Assembly (NCBI GenBank): GCA_035476815.1
Contig: DATILD010000034.1
Span: 1-64,000 of the forward strand
Length of the DNA stretch: 64,000 bases
From: Methylibium sp035476815
GTDB lineage: Bacteria > Pseudomonadota > Gammaproteobacteria > Burkholderiales > Burkholderiaceae_C
Reading direction: 5' to 3'
In this document: piece after piece, positions 14,836 to 23,112 of the stretch
Position numbering within the stretch: position 1 is the first letter of the stretch
Layout of the letters: every line of letters begins with the position of its first letter
Translations under genes and position numbers: made by a program
Notes under the pieces: generated by a model
Seen by the model: the letters and a program-made list of their open reading frames with translations, nothing else
The model's database searches: none
Told to the model about the DNA's origin: nothing

Positions 14836-15237
14836 CTAGCGCAGCCGGGTGCGCGCCAGCCGCTTCGCGTTGGCGACGGCCTTGCGATGCACCGGGTCGA
14901 GGCCCTTGTCGATCACGTCGAGGGCGGCCTCGTGCCACTGCGCCGCCGCCGTGCCGGCCGCCGGCGGCTGCGGCGCCCAGACGCTGCGCACGAAGGACGC
15001 CGCCAGGGCCGGGCTGGCCAGCGCGGTCTGCAGGGCCATGGCGGTCCAGGACCGACTGAATGCCGCCATCTTCTCGGCGCTCATGCGATGGAATTCCGCG
15101 CGGTCCCGGGCCGACGGCGCCGGACCGGCGAGGGCCAGGCGCGTCATCCGATGCGCCACGACCTGCGGTACTGCCACGGCGAGTTCGGCGGTCTTGGCGG
15201 CGAGTGTCTGGGTCTTGCGGTGGCGGCGAGTGGGCAT
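14836..15237 (-). CDS. phasin-like polyhydroxyalkanoate granule-associated protein
   Basis: A 133-residue basic, helical protein starting MPTRRHRKTQTLAAKTAELA. The blocks VAVPQVVAHRMTRLALAGPA and RAEFHRMSAEKMAAFSRSW resemble a small phasin-like family of Burkholderiales that coats polyhydroxyalkanoate granules. The longer upstream frame is ignored because the chosen ATG at 15237 has an AGGA ribosome site and begins the conserved-looking sequence. It stands alone, convergent with the MbcA/ParS-like gene and divergent from lolC. The family match is from memory, so the function is tentative. Confidence 0.62.
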   Translation of the reverse strand: MPTRRHRKTQTLAAKTAELAVAVPQVVAHRMTRLALAGPAPSARDRAEFHRMSAEKMAAFSRSWTAMALQTALASPALAASFVRSVWAPQPPAAGTAAAQWHEAALDVIDKGLDPVHRKAVANAKRLARTRLR

Positions 15238-15392
15238 GAGGGGGTCCTGGTGGGGTGGGGCGGTCCGCCGCCCCAACGTCGCGAGGCATCGTCGCCGGCG
15301 CGGCGACCGATGTCGGTGGGCTGGCACACGCAGGACCGCCGGCCGTCCCCCGGCCCGCCTCTGGCGTAGCCCTCGGGTAGCATGCGGCGCTG

Positions 15393-16641
15393 ATGCGCGC
15401 ACCCTATGAACTCCTGATCGGCTGGCGCTACACCCGCGCCGGGCGCGGCGGGCGGCGCAACGGCTTCATCTCCTTCATCTCCGGCGTGTCGATGCTCGGC
15501 ATCGCGCTCGGCGTGGCGGCGCTGATCATCGTGCTGTCGGTGATGAACGGCTTCCAGAAGGAGGTGCGCGACCGCATGCTGAGCGTGATCTCGCACATCG
15601 AGCTGTTCGACGCCGGCGGCAGCGCGCTGCCCGACTGGCGTGCGCTCGCGACCGCCGCGGCGAAGCATCCGGAGGTGCGCGGCGCCGCGCCCTTCATCAC
15701 CGCGCAGGCGCTGATCGCGCGCGGCGACGACATGCGCGGCACGATCGTGCGCGGCATCGACCCGGCCGAGGAGCCCAAGGTCACGCCGCTGGCCGCGCAG
15801 CTCAAGGACGGCGCGTTCGCGAAGCTCGCGCCCGGCGCCTGGGGCGTGGTGCTGGGCGGCGAGCTGGCGCGGACCTTGGGCGTGACGGAGGGCGACGCGG
15901 TCACGCTGGTCACGCCCAACGGCCAGGTCACGCCGGCCGGCGTGGTGCCGCGGCTCAAGCAGATGACCGTGGTCGGCAGCTTCGACTCCGGCCACTACGA
16001 GTACGACAGCGGCCTGGCGCTGATCCATGTCGACGATGCGGCCAAGCTGTTCCGCACCGAGGGCCCGACCGGCGTGCAGCTGCGGCTGGCCGACCAGCAG
16101 GACGCGCGCCGCGTCGCCGCCGAGCTGGCGAACGACCTCGGCGCGGGGGTGGTGGTGCGCGACTGGACTCGCACCAACCGCAACTGGTTCGACGCGGTGC
16201 AGCTCGAGAAGCGGATGATGTTCATCATCCTCACGCTGATCGTCGCGGTGGCGGCCTTCAACCTGGTCAGCATGCTGGTGATGACCGTCACCGACAAGCA
16301 GGCCGACATCGCGATCCTGCGCACGCTGGGCGCGAGCCCGCGCTCGATCATGGGCATCTTCATCGTGCAGGGCGCGGCCTCGGGCGTGATCGGCACGCTC
16401 GGCGGCCTCGGGCTGGGGCTGCTGGTGGCGCTGAACATCGACGTCATCGTGCCGGCGCTGGAGCGGCTCTTCAACGCCAGCTTCCTGCCCGGCAGCATCT
16501 ACCTGATCAGCCGCATGCCGAGCGACCCACAGGCGTCCGACATCGTGCCGATCGGCCTGATCTCGCTGGCGCTGGCCTTCGTCGCCACGCTCTACCCGAG
16601 CTGGCGCGCCAGCCGCGTGCAGCCGGCCGAGGCGCTGCGCT

Positions 16642-16649
<8 letters not shown>
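15393..16649 (+). CDS. lolC: lipoprotein-releasing system permease LolC/LolE
   Basis: A 418-residue inner-membrane permease of the Lol system, which extracts lipoproteins from the inner membrane and hands them to LolA. The opening PYELLIGWRYTRAGRGGRRN then GFISFISGVSMLGIALGVAA is diagnostic. One membrane segment lies near residues 25-50, followed by a periplasmic domain to about 260 and three C-terminal segments (about 275-300, 320-350 and 380-405). Only one permease gene is present next to lolD, so it may serve both LolC and LolE roles, as in species with a single LolF-type permease; a second copy elsewhere cannot be excluded. It overlaps lolD by 8 bp. Confidence 0.93.
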
Positions 16650-17430
<781 letters not shown>

Positions 17431-17748
17431 TCAGCCGAGCGGCTCGACCCGGTGGCCGCCGCGCGCCAGCAGGGCCGGCAGCCGCGTCGCGGCGGCAAAG
17501 GCCTGGCCGCTGACGGTGTCGCTGCGCAGTTCCGGGCGGAAGATGCGTGCCGCGGCCAGGGCCTCGCGCACCGGCGGCGCGAAGGCCTTGGCCGCCGCAT
17601 CGTCGACATGCAGCGTGCCGTACAGATGACTGGGCGGCGCGGCAGGCGATGGCGTCACGCGCCACAGCAGGCCCTGATCCCAACGGCCCGCTTGCGCCGG
17701 CAGAGCGAGCGCCGCGCTCGCCAGCAGCAGCGCGCGGCGAGCGAGCAT
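17431..17748 (-). pseudogene. truncated TraB/GumN-family protein
   Basis: A 105-residue frame with a signal peptide (MLARRALLLASAALALPAQA) followed by GRWDQGLLWRVTP, SHLYGTLHVDD and PPVREALAAARIFRPEL. These are the opening blocks of TraB/GumN-family periplasmic proteins, which are normally near 280-300 residues. The frame ends abruptly at 17431, immediately against the lolD stop (TGATCA junction), so the C-terminal two thirds, including the later catalytic-type motifs, are missing. Its start overlaps the stop of the small cysteine peptide as TGATG. Most likely a remnant left by a deletion whose edge is lolD; a functional short form cannot be excluded. Confidence 0.6.
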
Positions 17749-17879
17749 CAGCCGCGGGGCGGCGCCGGGGGTGGTGGCGGCGGCGCCTTCTGGTCGCCGA
17801 TCACGGTCTTGAGCGGGCACACCGAGAAGGCCGGGCACTGCTTGCAGCCCACGGCGAGGGCGATCGGACACAGGGTCAT
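17748..17879 (-). CDS. 43-residue cysteine-containing small protein
   Basis: A short frame MTLCPIALAVGCKQCPAFSV followed by CPLKTVIGDQKAPPPPPPAP and PRG. Four cysteines (C4, C12, C15, C21) sit in the first 22 residues in a pattern suggesting metal or cluster binding; the tail is a proline run. An AGGAG ribosome site lies 10-15 bases upstream of the ATG at 17879, and the stop overlaps the TraB-remnant start as TGATG. I recall similar short proteins with the CPIALxxGCKxCPxxxVCPLK pattern in Burkholderiales but know no function. The gene is easily missed because of its size. Confidence 0.68.
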   Translation of the reverse strand: MTLCPIALAVGCKQCPAFSVCPLKTVIGDQKAPPPPPPAPPRG

Positions 17880-17940
17880 GGCGGGCTCCTCATGGCGCCG
17901 TCCGGACTCGAAGCCCGAGCCGCGGACGGGGCGGGTCCGC

Positions 17941-18492
17941 TCAGTATCCGCTCTTCTTCTGCGCGAAATGCTCGTCGTAGCGGAACACGAAGTCCTTGTC
18001 CTTCAGCGGCGCGTGGCAGCCGCGGCAGGCGGCGGCCGGCTCGGGGCCCTTCTTGCCGTCGCCCAGGTAGGCGGCGTAGACCCAGTTGCCGGTCGCGAGG
18101 TTCTCGGGCACGTCGGCGCCCCAGCCCTTGTTCTTGCCCATCACGAACACGCGCAGCAGGTCGCCCTTGACGAGCTTGCCGTCCGGGCCGGTCTCGAGCG
18201 TGCCGTCGGCCTTGGCCTTGGCGGCGTAGTTCTCCATCACGAACAGGCTGCCGTGGCCGAAGCCGGACGCCGCCGAGGCCTGGGCCGCCGTCGGGTTCAT
18301 GTAGATCTCGCGCACCTGCTTGGCGTCGGGACGCTGCACGGCGCTCAGGAACTTGGGCCAGCTCTTGTAGTCGGCCGGCACGGCCAGCTCGCCGTCCTTC
18401 ACGACGGCGACCGGCTGCTCCATCATCGACGCGCAGCCGGCGGCGAGCAGGGCGGCGGCCGACAGGGCCAGAACCAGGGGGCGAAGTTTCAT
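17941..18492 (-). CDS. cytochrome P460-family lipoprotein
   Basis: A 183-residue exported protein. The signal MKLRPLVLALSAAALLAAGC has a lipobox ending at C20. The mature part contains FVMENYAAKAK, GNWVYAAYL and, near the C-terminus, the haem-attachment motif CRGCH followed by APLKDKDFVF, as in cytochrome P460 domains. P460 proteins carry a c-type haem cross-linked to a lysine and can oxidise hydroxylamine or act on nitric oxide, but many members are uncharacterised. It would be anchored in the periplasm. The gene is alone on its strand, divergent from tatD. Confidence 0.85.
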   Translation of the reverse strand: MKLRPLVLALSAAALLAAGCASMMEQPVAVVKDGELAVPADYKSWPKFLSAVQRPDAKQVREIYMNPTAAQASAASGFGHGSLFVMENYAAKAKADGTLETGPDGKLVKGDLLRVFVMGKNKGWGADVPENLATGNWVYAAYLGDGKKGPEPAAACRGCHAPLKDKDFVFRYDEHFAQKKSGY

Positions 18493-18602
18493 CGTGGCAT
18501 CCTCGGTGGGTTGAAGGGAACGAAGCGGACTATGCGGATGCTAGGCAAACGGGTGCGGCCGACCAGCGGGTATGTGCGTGCATCGTCAGGAACTGTGGTC
18601 CG

Positions 18603-19436
18603 GTGGTGACACCCGCGCGCTGGACCGACACCCACTGCCACCTCGACGCGGCCGAGTTCGACGCCGACCGCGAGGCGGTGGTGGCGCGCGCCCGCGCCGC
18701 CGGCGTGGCGCGGCTGGTGCTGCCGGCGGTCGCGCCGTTCGATTTCGAGCGGGTGCGCGCGCTCGCCCAGGCCCATGACGGGGTGTATGCGCTGGGCATC
18801 CATCCGCTCTATGTCGAGCCCTTGGCGGACGACGCGCTCGAGGCGCTGCGCCAGGCGCTCGACCGCCACCGCGACGATCCGCGGCTGGTCGCGGTGGGCG
18901 AGATCGGGCTCGACCACTTCGTGCCCGGTCTGGACCGCATGAAGCAGGAGCGCTTCTATGCCGCCCAGCTGGCGGTCGCGCGCGAAGCCGGCCTGCCGGT
19001 GCTGCTGCATGTGCGGCGCTCGGCCGACGCCCTGCTGAAGCACCTGCGGCGCATTCAGGTGACCGGCATCGCGCACGCGTTCAACGGCAGCCGGCAGCAG
19101 GCCGAGGCCTTCGTCGGCCTGGGCTTCAAGCTCGGCTTCGGCGGCGCGCTGACCTTCGAGCCGGCCCTGCAGCTGCGCCGGCTGGCGCGCGAGCTGCCGC
19201 TCGAGGCGATCGTGCTCGAAACCGACGCGCCGGACATCCCGCCGCATTGGCTCTACACCTGCGCGGCCGAGCGCGCGACCGGGCGGCCGATGGGCCGCAA
19301 CGAGCCGGCCGAGCTGCCGCGCATCGCCGCCGAACTGGCCGCGCTGCGCGGCATCGGGCTCGATGCGCTGGCCGCCGCGACCGAGGCCAATGCGCGCGCC
19401 GCGCTGCCGCGGCTGGCGGCGCTCGACGCCTCATGA
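18603..19436 (+). CDS. tatD: TatD-family metal-dependent hydrolase
   Basis: A 277-residue TIM-barrel hydrolase. Metal-binding signatures appear in the expected order: TDTHCHLD near residue 9, VAVGEIGLDHF near 100, LPVLLHVRRSADAL near 134, IAHAFNGS near 157 and VLETDAPDIPPHW near 208. TatD proteins are cytoplasmic metal-dependent nucleases linked to DNA repair and degradation. Two adjacent GTG codons (18603 and 18606) can serve as start; no ATG fits. The stop overlaps the next start as ATGA, making this the first gene of a four-gene run with a DNA glycosylase. Confidence 0.9.
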   Translation: MVTPARWTDTHCHLDAAEFDADREAVVARARAAGVARLVLPAVAPFDFERVRALAQAHDGVYALGIHPLYVEPLADDALEALRQALDRHRDDPRLVAVGEIGLDHFVPGLDRMKQERFYAAQLAVAREAGLPVLLHVRRSADALLKHLRRIQVTGIAHAFNGSRQQAEAFVGLGFKLGFGGALTFEPALQLRRLARELPLEAIVLETDAPDIPPHWLYTCAAERATGRPMGRNEPAELPRIAAELAALRGIGLDALAAATEANARAALPRLAALDAS

Positions 19437-19945
19437 CCGGCCGGACCGACGCGCCACTGCAGGGCCTGCCGCCGGCGATCGGCCGCGGGACGCGGCTGGT
19501 CGTGCTGGGCAGCTTCCCCGGCGCGGCCTCGCTGGCGGCCGGGCAGTACTACGCCCATCCGCGCAATCAGTTCTGGCCGCTGCTGGGCGCGCTCTGGGGC
19601 ATCGACATGGCCGCGTGGCCCTACGCACGGCGGCTCGCCGAGCTGAAGTCGCGCGGCCTCGGGCTGTGGGACGTGTACGCCGCCTGCCGCCGCGAGGGCA
19701 GCCTCGACAGCGCGATCCGCGAGGCCGAGCCCAATGATCTGGCGAGTCTGCGGCGCCGCGCGCCCGCCCTGCAGGCCGTGGCCCACAACGGCGCCGAGTC
19801 GGCGCGCAGCGCGCGCCTCGTCGCCACCCTCGGCGTCGCGGTGCACCGGCTGCCCTCGACCAGCCCGGCGAACGCGGGCTGCTCCTTCGAACGCAAGCTC
19901 GCCGCCTGGCGCGCGGTGTTCCTGCAACATGGATTGACGACATGA
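19433..19945 (+). CDS. DNA-deoxyinosine (hypoxanthine) glycosylase, uracil-DNA glycosylase superfamily
   Basis: A 170-residue protein with the start of a UDG-superfamily fold: RLVVLGSFPGAASLAAGQYY then AHPRNQFWPLL, followed by LGLWDVYAACRREGS and the C-terminal LPSTSPAN block. The GSFPG and YAHPRNQFW signature is that of the small hypoxanthine-DNA glycosylase family, which removes deaminated adenine from DNA. Start and stop overlap their neighbours as ATGA, so translation is coupled to tatD before it and the SpeE-like gene after it. Confidence 0.87.
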   Translation: MTGRTDAPLQGLPPAIGRGTRLVVLGSFPGAASLAAGQYYAHPRNQFWPLLGALWGIDMAAWPYARRLAELKSRGLGLWDVYAACRREGSLDSAIREAEPNDLASLRRRAPALQAVAHNGAESARSARLVATLGVAVHRLPSTSPANAGCSFERKLAAWRAVFLQHGLTT

Positions 19946-20718
19946 CGACCCGCCGCCCCCGGCCCACGCTTGCCCCCGCCACCGTGTCCGAGTCCGACGG
20001 CGTGCGCTACCTGCACCTCGGCACGCCCTGGGTCCAGGGCGCGATGCGCATCGCCAAGCCGCAGACCATCGAGCTCGAGTACGTGCAGCGCCTGATGGCC
20101 TGGCTGCTGCTGCGCCCGGCCGACGCGCCGGCCGGCCATGCGGTGCAGCTCGGCCTCGGCGCCGCGACGGTCACCAAGTTCTGCCACAAGAAGCTGCGCT
20201 GGCGCTGCACCGTGGTCGAGATCAACCCGGCCGTCATCGGCGTGTGCCGCGCCTGGTTCCGCCTGCCACCCGACGATGCGCGGCTGGCGGTGGTCGAGGC
20301 CGATGCGGGGGGCTGGGTCGCCGATCCGGCCCACGCCGGCACGGCCGACGCGCTGTGCGTCGATCTCTACGACCACGAGGCCGCGGCGCCGGTGCTCGAC
20401 GACGAGGCCTTCTACCGCGCCTGCCACGCGGTGCTGGCCGACGGCGGCGTGATGAGCGTCAACCTGTTCGGCCGCGACGTCAGCTTCGGTCGCAGCGCGG
20501 CGCGCATCGCCGCGGTGTTCGGCGAGGGCCAGGTGGCGATGCTCAAGCCGACCAAGGAGGGCAACACCATCGTGCTGGCCTGGAAGGGCGGGGCGCTGCC
20601 GCCGCGTGAGGAACTGGCGCGCCGCGCGACCGCGATCGAGGCGCGCGTCGATCTGCCGGCCCGCAAATGGGTCAAGCTCCTGCAGAATCTGCCGGACCGC
20701 TCCGCCACCGCCGCATGA
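19942..20718 (+). CDS. spermidine synthase-like methyltransferase-fold protein
   Basis: A 258-residue protein with a Rossmann core: AVQLGLGAATVTKFCHKKLR near residue 67, CTVVEINPAVIGVCRAWF near 90, ADALCVDLYDHEAAAPVLDD near 134 and DGGVMSVNLFGRD near 168. This is the spermine/spermidine synthase family arrangement. The acceptor-side residues of true SpeE are not obvious and no speD is nearby, so polyamine synthesis is not certain; many such solitary proteins have unknown substrates. It overlaps both neighbours by ATGA, tying it to DNA-repair genes on one side and a type IV pilus-type ATPase on the other. Confidence 0.82.
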   Translation: MTTRRPRPTLAPATVSESDGVRYLHLGTPWVQGAMRIAKPQTIELEYVQRLMAWLLLRPADAPAGHAVQLGLGAATVTKFCHKKLRWRCTVVEINPAVIGVCRAWFRLPPDDARLAVVEADAGGWVADPAHAGTADALCVDLYDHEAAAPVLDDEAFYRACHAVLADGGVMSVNLFGRDVSFGRSAARIAAVFGEGQVAMLKPTKEGNTIVLAWKGGALPPREELARRATAIEARVDLPARKWVKLLQNLPDRSATAA

Positions 20719-22520
20719 ACGCTCCCGTCCGCACCAAGGCCGCCGCCGCCGAAGCGCCGCGCGGGCCCCTGCACTGGAAGCAGCTGGTCACCTGGCTGAT
20801 CGCCGACGGCGCGATCACGCTCGCCGACGGCCAGCGCGTCGCGCAGCGCTTCGGCGCCGGCGACAGCGCCCAGCATCCGCTGGTGCGCCTGGGCGGGGCC
20901 GGGCTGGTGCATGCGGCCAGCGGCGTCGCGCTCGACACCGAGGCGCTGACCGAGTGGCTGGCGCAGCGCTGCAGGCTGCCCTATCTGCGCATCGACCCGC
21001 TGAAGGTCGACGTCGCGCGCGTCGCCGACGTGATGAGCGCCACCTACGCTGAGCGGCGCCGTGCGCTGCCGGTGCAGGTGGGCGCGTCCGAGGCGCTGGT
21101 CGCGACCTGCGAGCCCTTCGACATCGCCTGGCTGCCCGAGATCGAGGCGCACACGCGCAGGACCATCAGGCTCGCGCTGGCCAACCCGGTCGACATCCAG
21201 CGCTACACGGTCGAGTTCTACACGCTGTCGCGCTCGGTGCGGGCGGCCCAGAAGAGCGGCGACGGCGCCGGCCCGGCGAGCTTCGAGCAGCTCGTCGAGC
21301 TGGGCAAGAGCAACAAGCAGCTCGACGCCAACGACCAGGGCGTGGTGCAGGTGGTCGACTGGCTGTGGCAGTACGCCTTCGACCAGCGCGCCAGCGACAT
21401 CCACCTCGAGCCACGGCGCGAGATGGGCGCGATCCGCTTCCGCATCGACGGCGTGCTGCACACCGTCTACCAGGTGCCGCAGTCGGTGCTGGCGGCGATG
21501 ACCAGCCGCATCAAGCTGCTCGGCCGCATGGACGTGGTCGAAAAGCGCCGCCCGCAGGACGGCCGCATCAAGACCCGCCGCGGCGGCGCCGCCGGCGCGG
21601 CCACGCTCGACGTCGAGATGCGGCTGTCGACGCTGCCCACCGCCTTCGGCGAGAAGATGGTGATGCGCATCTTCGACCCCGACACCGCGGTCAAGCCGCT
21701 GGCCGCGCTCGGCTTCTCGGCCCAGGAGGCCGAAGCCTGGGAGAAGCTGGTGCAGCGGCCGCACGGCATCGTCCTCGTCACCGGTCCGACCGGCTCGGGC
21801 AAGACCACGACGCTGTACTCCACGCTCAAGCGCCTCGCGACCGACGAGGTCAACGTCTGCACCGTCGAGGACCCGATCGAGATGATCGAGCCGTCCTTCA
21901 ACCAGACCCAGGTGCAGCCGGTGCTCGACCTCGGTTTCGCCGAGGGCCTGCGCGCGCTGATGCGGCAGGACCCGGACATCATCATGGTCGGCGAGATCCG
22001 CGACCTCGAGACCGCCGAGATGGCGATCCAGGCCGCGCTGACCGGCCACCTGGTGTTCAGCACCCTGCATACCAACGACGCGGCCGCGGCCGTGACGCGG
22101 CTCGCCGACCTGGGCGTGCCGCCCTACCTGATCGGCGCCACCGTCATCGGCGTGCTCGCGCAGCGCCTGGTGCGCACCCTGTGCCCGGCCTGCAAGCAGC
22201 CCGACGGCGCCGACCGCGGCGCGCTCGACGAGGCCATCGCGCCCTGGAAGCTGACGGGAGACTGGCGACCCTACCGCGCGGTGGGCTGCCTCGAGTGCCG
22301 CCACACCGGCTACCGCGGCCGCGGCGGCCTGTACGAGCTGCTGCTGCTCGACGATGCGCTGCAGGCCCACATCCACCCGCAGCTCGACGCCGCGGGCCTG
22401 CGCCAGGCCGCGGCGCGCGGCGGGCTGCAGCCGCTGCGCGTCGCCGGCGCGGCCAAGGTCGCCCAGGGCGAAACCACGCTCGAAGAGGTGCTGCGCGCCA
22501 CGCCGCGCTGGGAGGTCTAG
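20715..22520 (+). CDS. PilB/GspE-type traffic ATPase
   Basis: A 601-residue secretion or pilus assembly ATPase. An N-terminal MshEN-like domain covers about residues 20-160. The core follows with ASDIHLEPRREMGAIRFRID near 227, Walker A GPTGSGKT at 357-364, the Asp box TVEDPIEMIE, Walker B DPDIIMVGEIRD near 420, the His box LVFSTLHTND and a four-cysteine zinc element (CPACK ... CLECRHTGY) near 490-530. No pilC, pilD or pseudopilin gene is adjacent, so its partners lie elsewhere. The start ATG overlaps the stop of the SpeE-like gene as ATGA. A dedicated PilB paralogue with a separate role is plausible. Confidence 0.92.
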   Translation: MNAPVRTKAAAAEAPRGPLHWKQLVTWLIADGAITLADGQRVAQRFGAGDSAQHPLVRLGGAGLVHAASGVALDTEALTEWLAQRCRLPYLRIDPLKVDVARVADVMSATYAERRRALPVQVGASEALVATCEPFDIAWLPEIEAHTRRTIRLALANPVDIQRYTVEFYTLSRSVRAAQKSGDGAGPASFEQLVELGKSNKQLDANDQGVVQVVDWLWQYAFDQRASDIHLEPRREMGAIRFRIDGVLHTVYQVPQSVLAAMTSRIKLLGRMDVVEKRRPQDGRIKTRRGGAAGAATLDVEMRLSTLPTAFGEKMVMRIFDPDTAVKPLAALGFSAQEAEAWEKLVQRPHGIVLVTGPTGSGKTTTLYSTLKRLATDEVNVCTVEDPIEMIEPSFNQTQVQPVLDLGFAEGLRALMRQDPDIIMVGEIRDLETAEMAIQAALTGHLVFSTLHTNDAAAAVTRLADLGVPPYLIGATVIGVLAQRLVRTLCPACKQPDGADRGALDEAIAPWKLTGDWRPYRAVGCLECRHTGYRGRGGLYELLLLDDALQAHIHPQLDAAGLRQAAARGGLQPLRVAGAAKVAQGETTLEEVLRATPRWEV

Positions 22521-22640
22521 CGAGGGCCGGCGGTCGCCGGGCGCTACGTGTTTACCGCACGGGCCGCGCGGGGTGCGACTTCCTAGAATGCGTGCCATAC
22601 CAAGCGCTGCCCCGGCGCCATACGAACTAGGAGACTGCGC

Positions 22641-23102
22641 GTGAAGATCAAGAGTCAACGCGACTTCGCCTCGGGCCTGATGTTCATCGCGATCGGTGGT
22701 TCGTTCGCGGTCGGCGCGCTCGGCTACAACTTCGGCGATTCGGCCAAGCCCGGTCCGGGCTTCTTCCCCTTCGGCCTCGGCGTGATGCTGGTGGTGCTCG
22801 GCGCGATGGTGCTGTTCAAGGCGCTGACGATCGAGAGCGACGACGGCGAACCGATCGGGTCGCTCGCCTGGCGGCCGCTGCTGATCATCGTCGGCTCGGT
22901 CGTGGGTTTCGGCCTGTTGCTGCCGCGCCTGGGCATGGTGGCTTCGCTGCCGCTGCTCATCATCGTCTCGGCCGCCGCCGGCGACGAATTCCACTGGCCG
23001 TCGGCCCTGGTCAGCGCGGTGCTGATCACCGTGGTGTCGTGGGGCGTGTTCATCAAGGGACTCGGCCTGTCGATCCCGATGTGGCCGATCTTCCTGGGCT
23101 GA
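22641..23102 (+). CDS. tctB: tripartite tricarboxylate transporter small subunit TctB
   Basis: A 153-residue membrane protein with four hydrophobic segments (about residues 10-30, 45-65, 80-100 and 110-150) and the TctB-like opening RDFASGLMFIAIGGSFAVGA. It starts at GTG 22641 with a TAGGAG ribosome site. TctB is the small membrane subunit of solute-binding-protein-dependent, ion-driven uptake systems for carboxylates. It is 10 bp upstream of tctA. No tctC binding-protein gene is adjacent, so the specificity subunit is encoded elsewhere. A TAGAAT at 22584 could be a -10 element, but no convincing -35 is present. Confidence 0.9.
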   Translation: MKIKSQRDFASGLMFIAIGGSFAVGALGYNFGDSAKPGPGFFPFGLGVMLVVLGAMVLFKALTIESDDGEPIGSLAWRPLLIIVGSVVGFGLLLPRLGMVASLPLLIIVSAAAGDEFHWPSALVSAVLITVVSWGVFIKGLGLSIPMWPIFLG

Positions 23103-23112
23103 AGGAACGACG

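Noticed and set aside
22551..22589. Sigma-70 promoter before tctB (TTTACC and TAGAAT)
   Set aside because: The two hexamers are 27 bases apart, too far for a standard promoter; only the TAGAAT is a possible -10.
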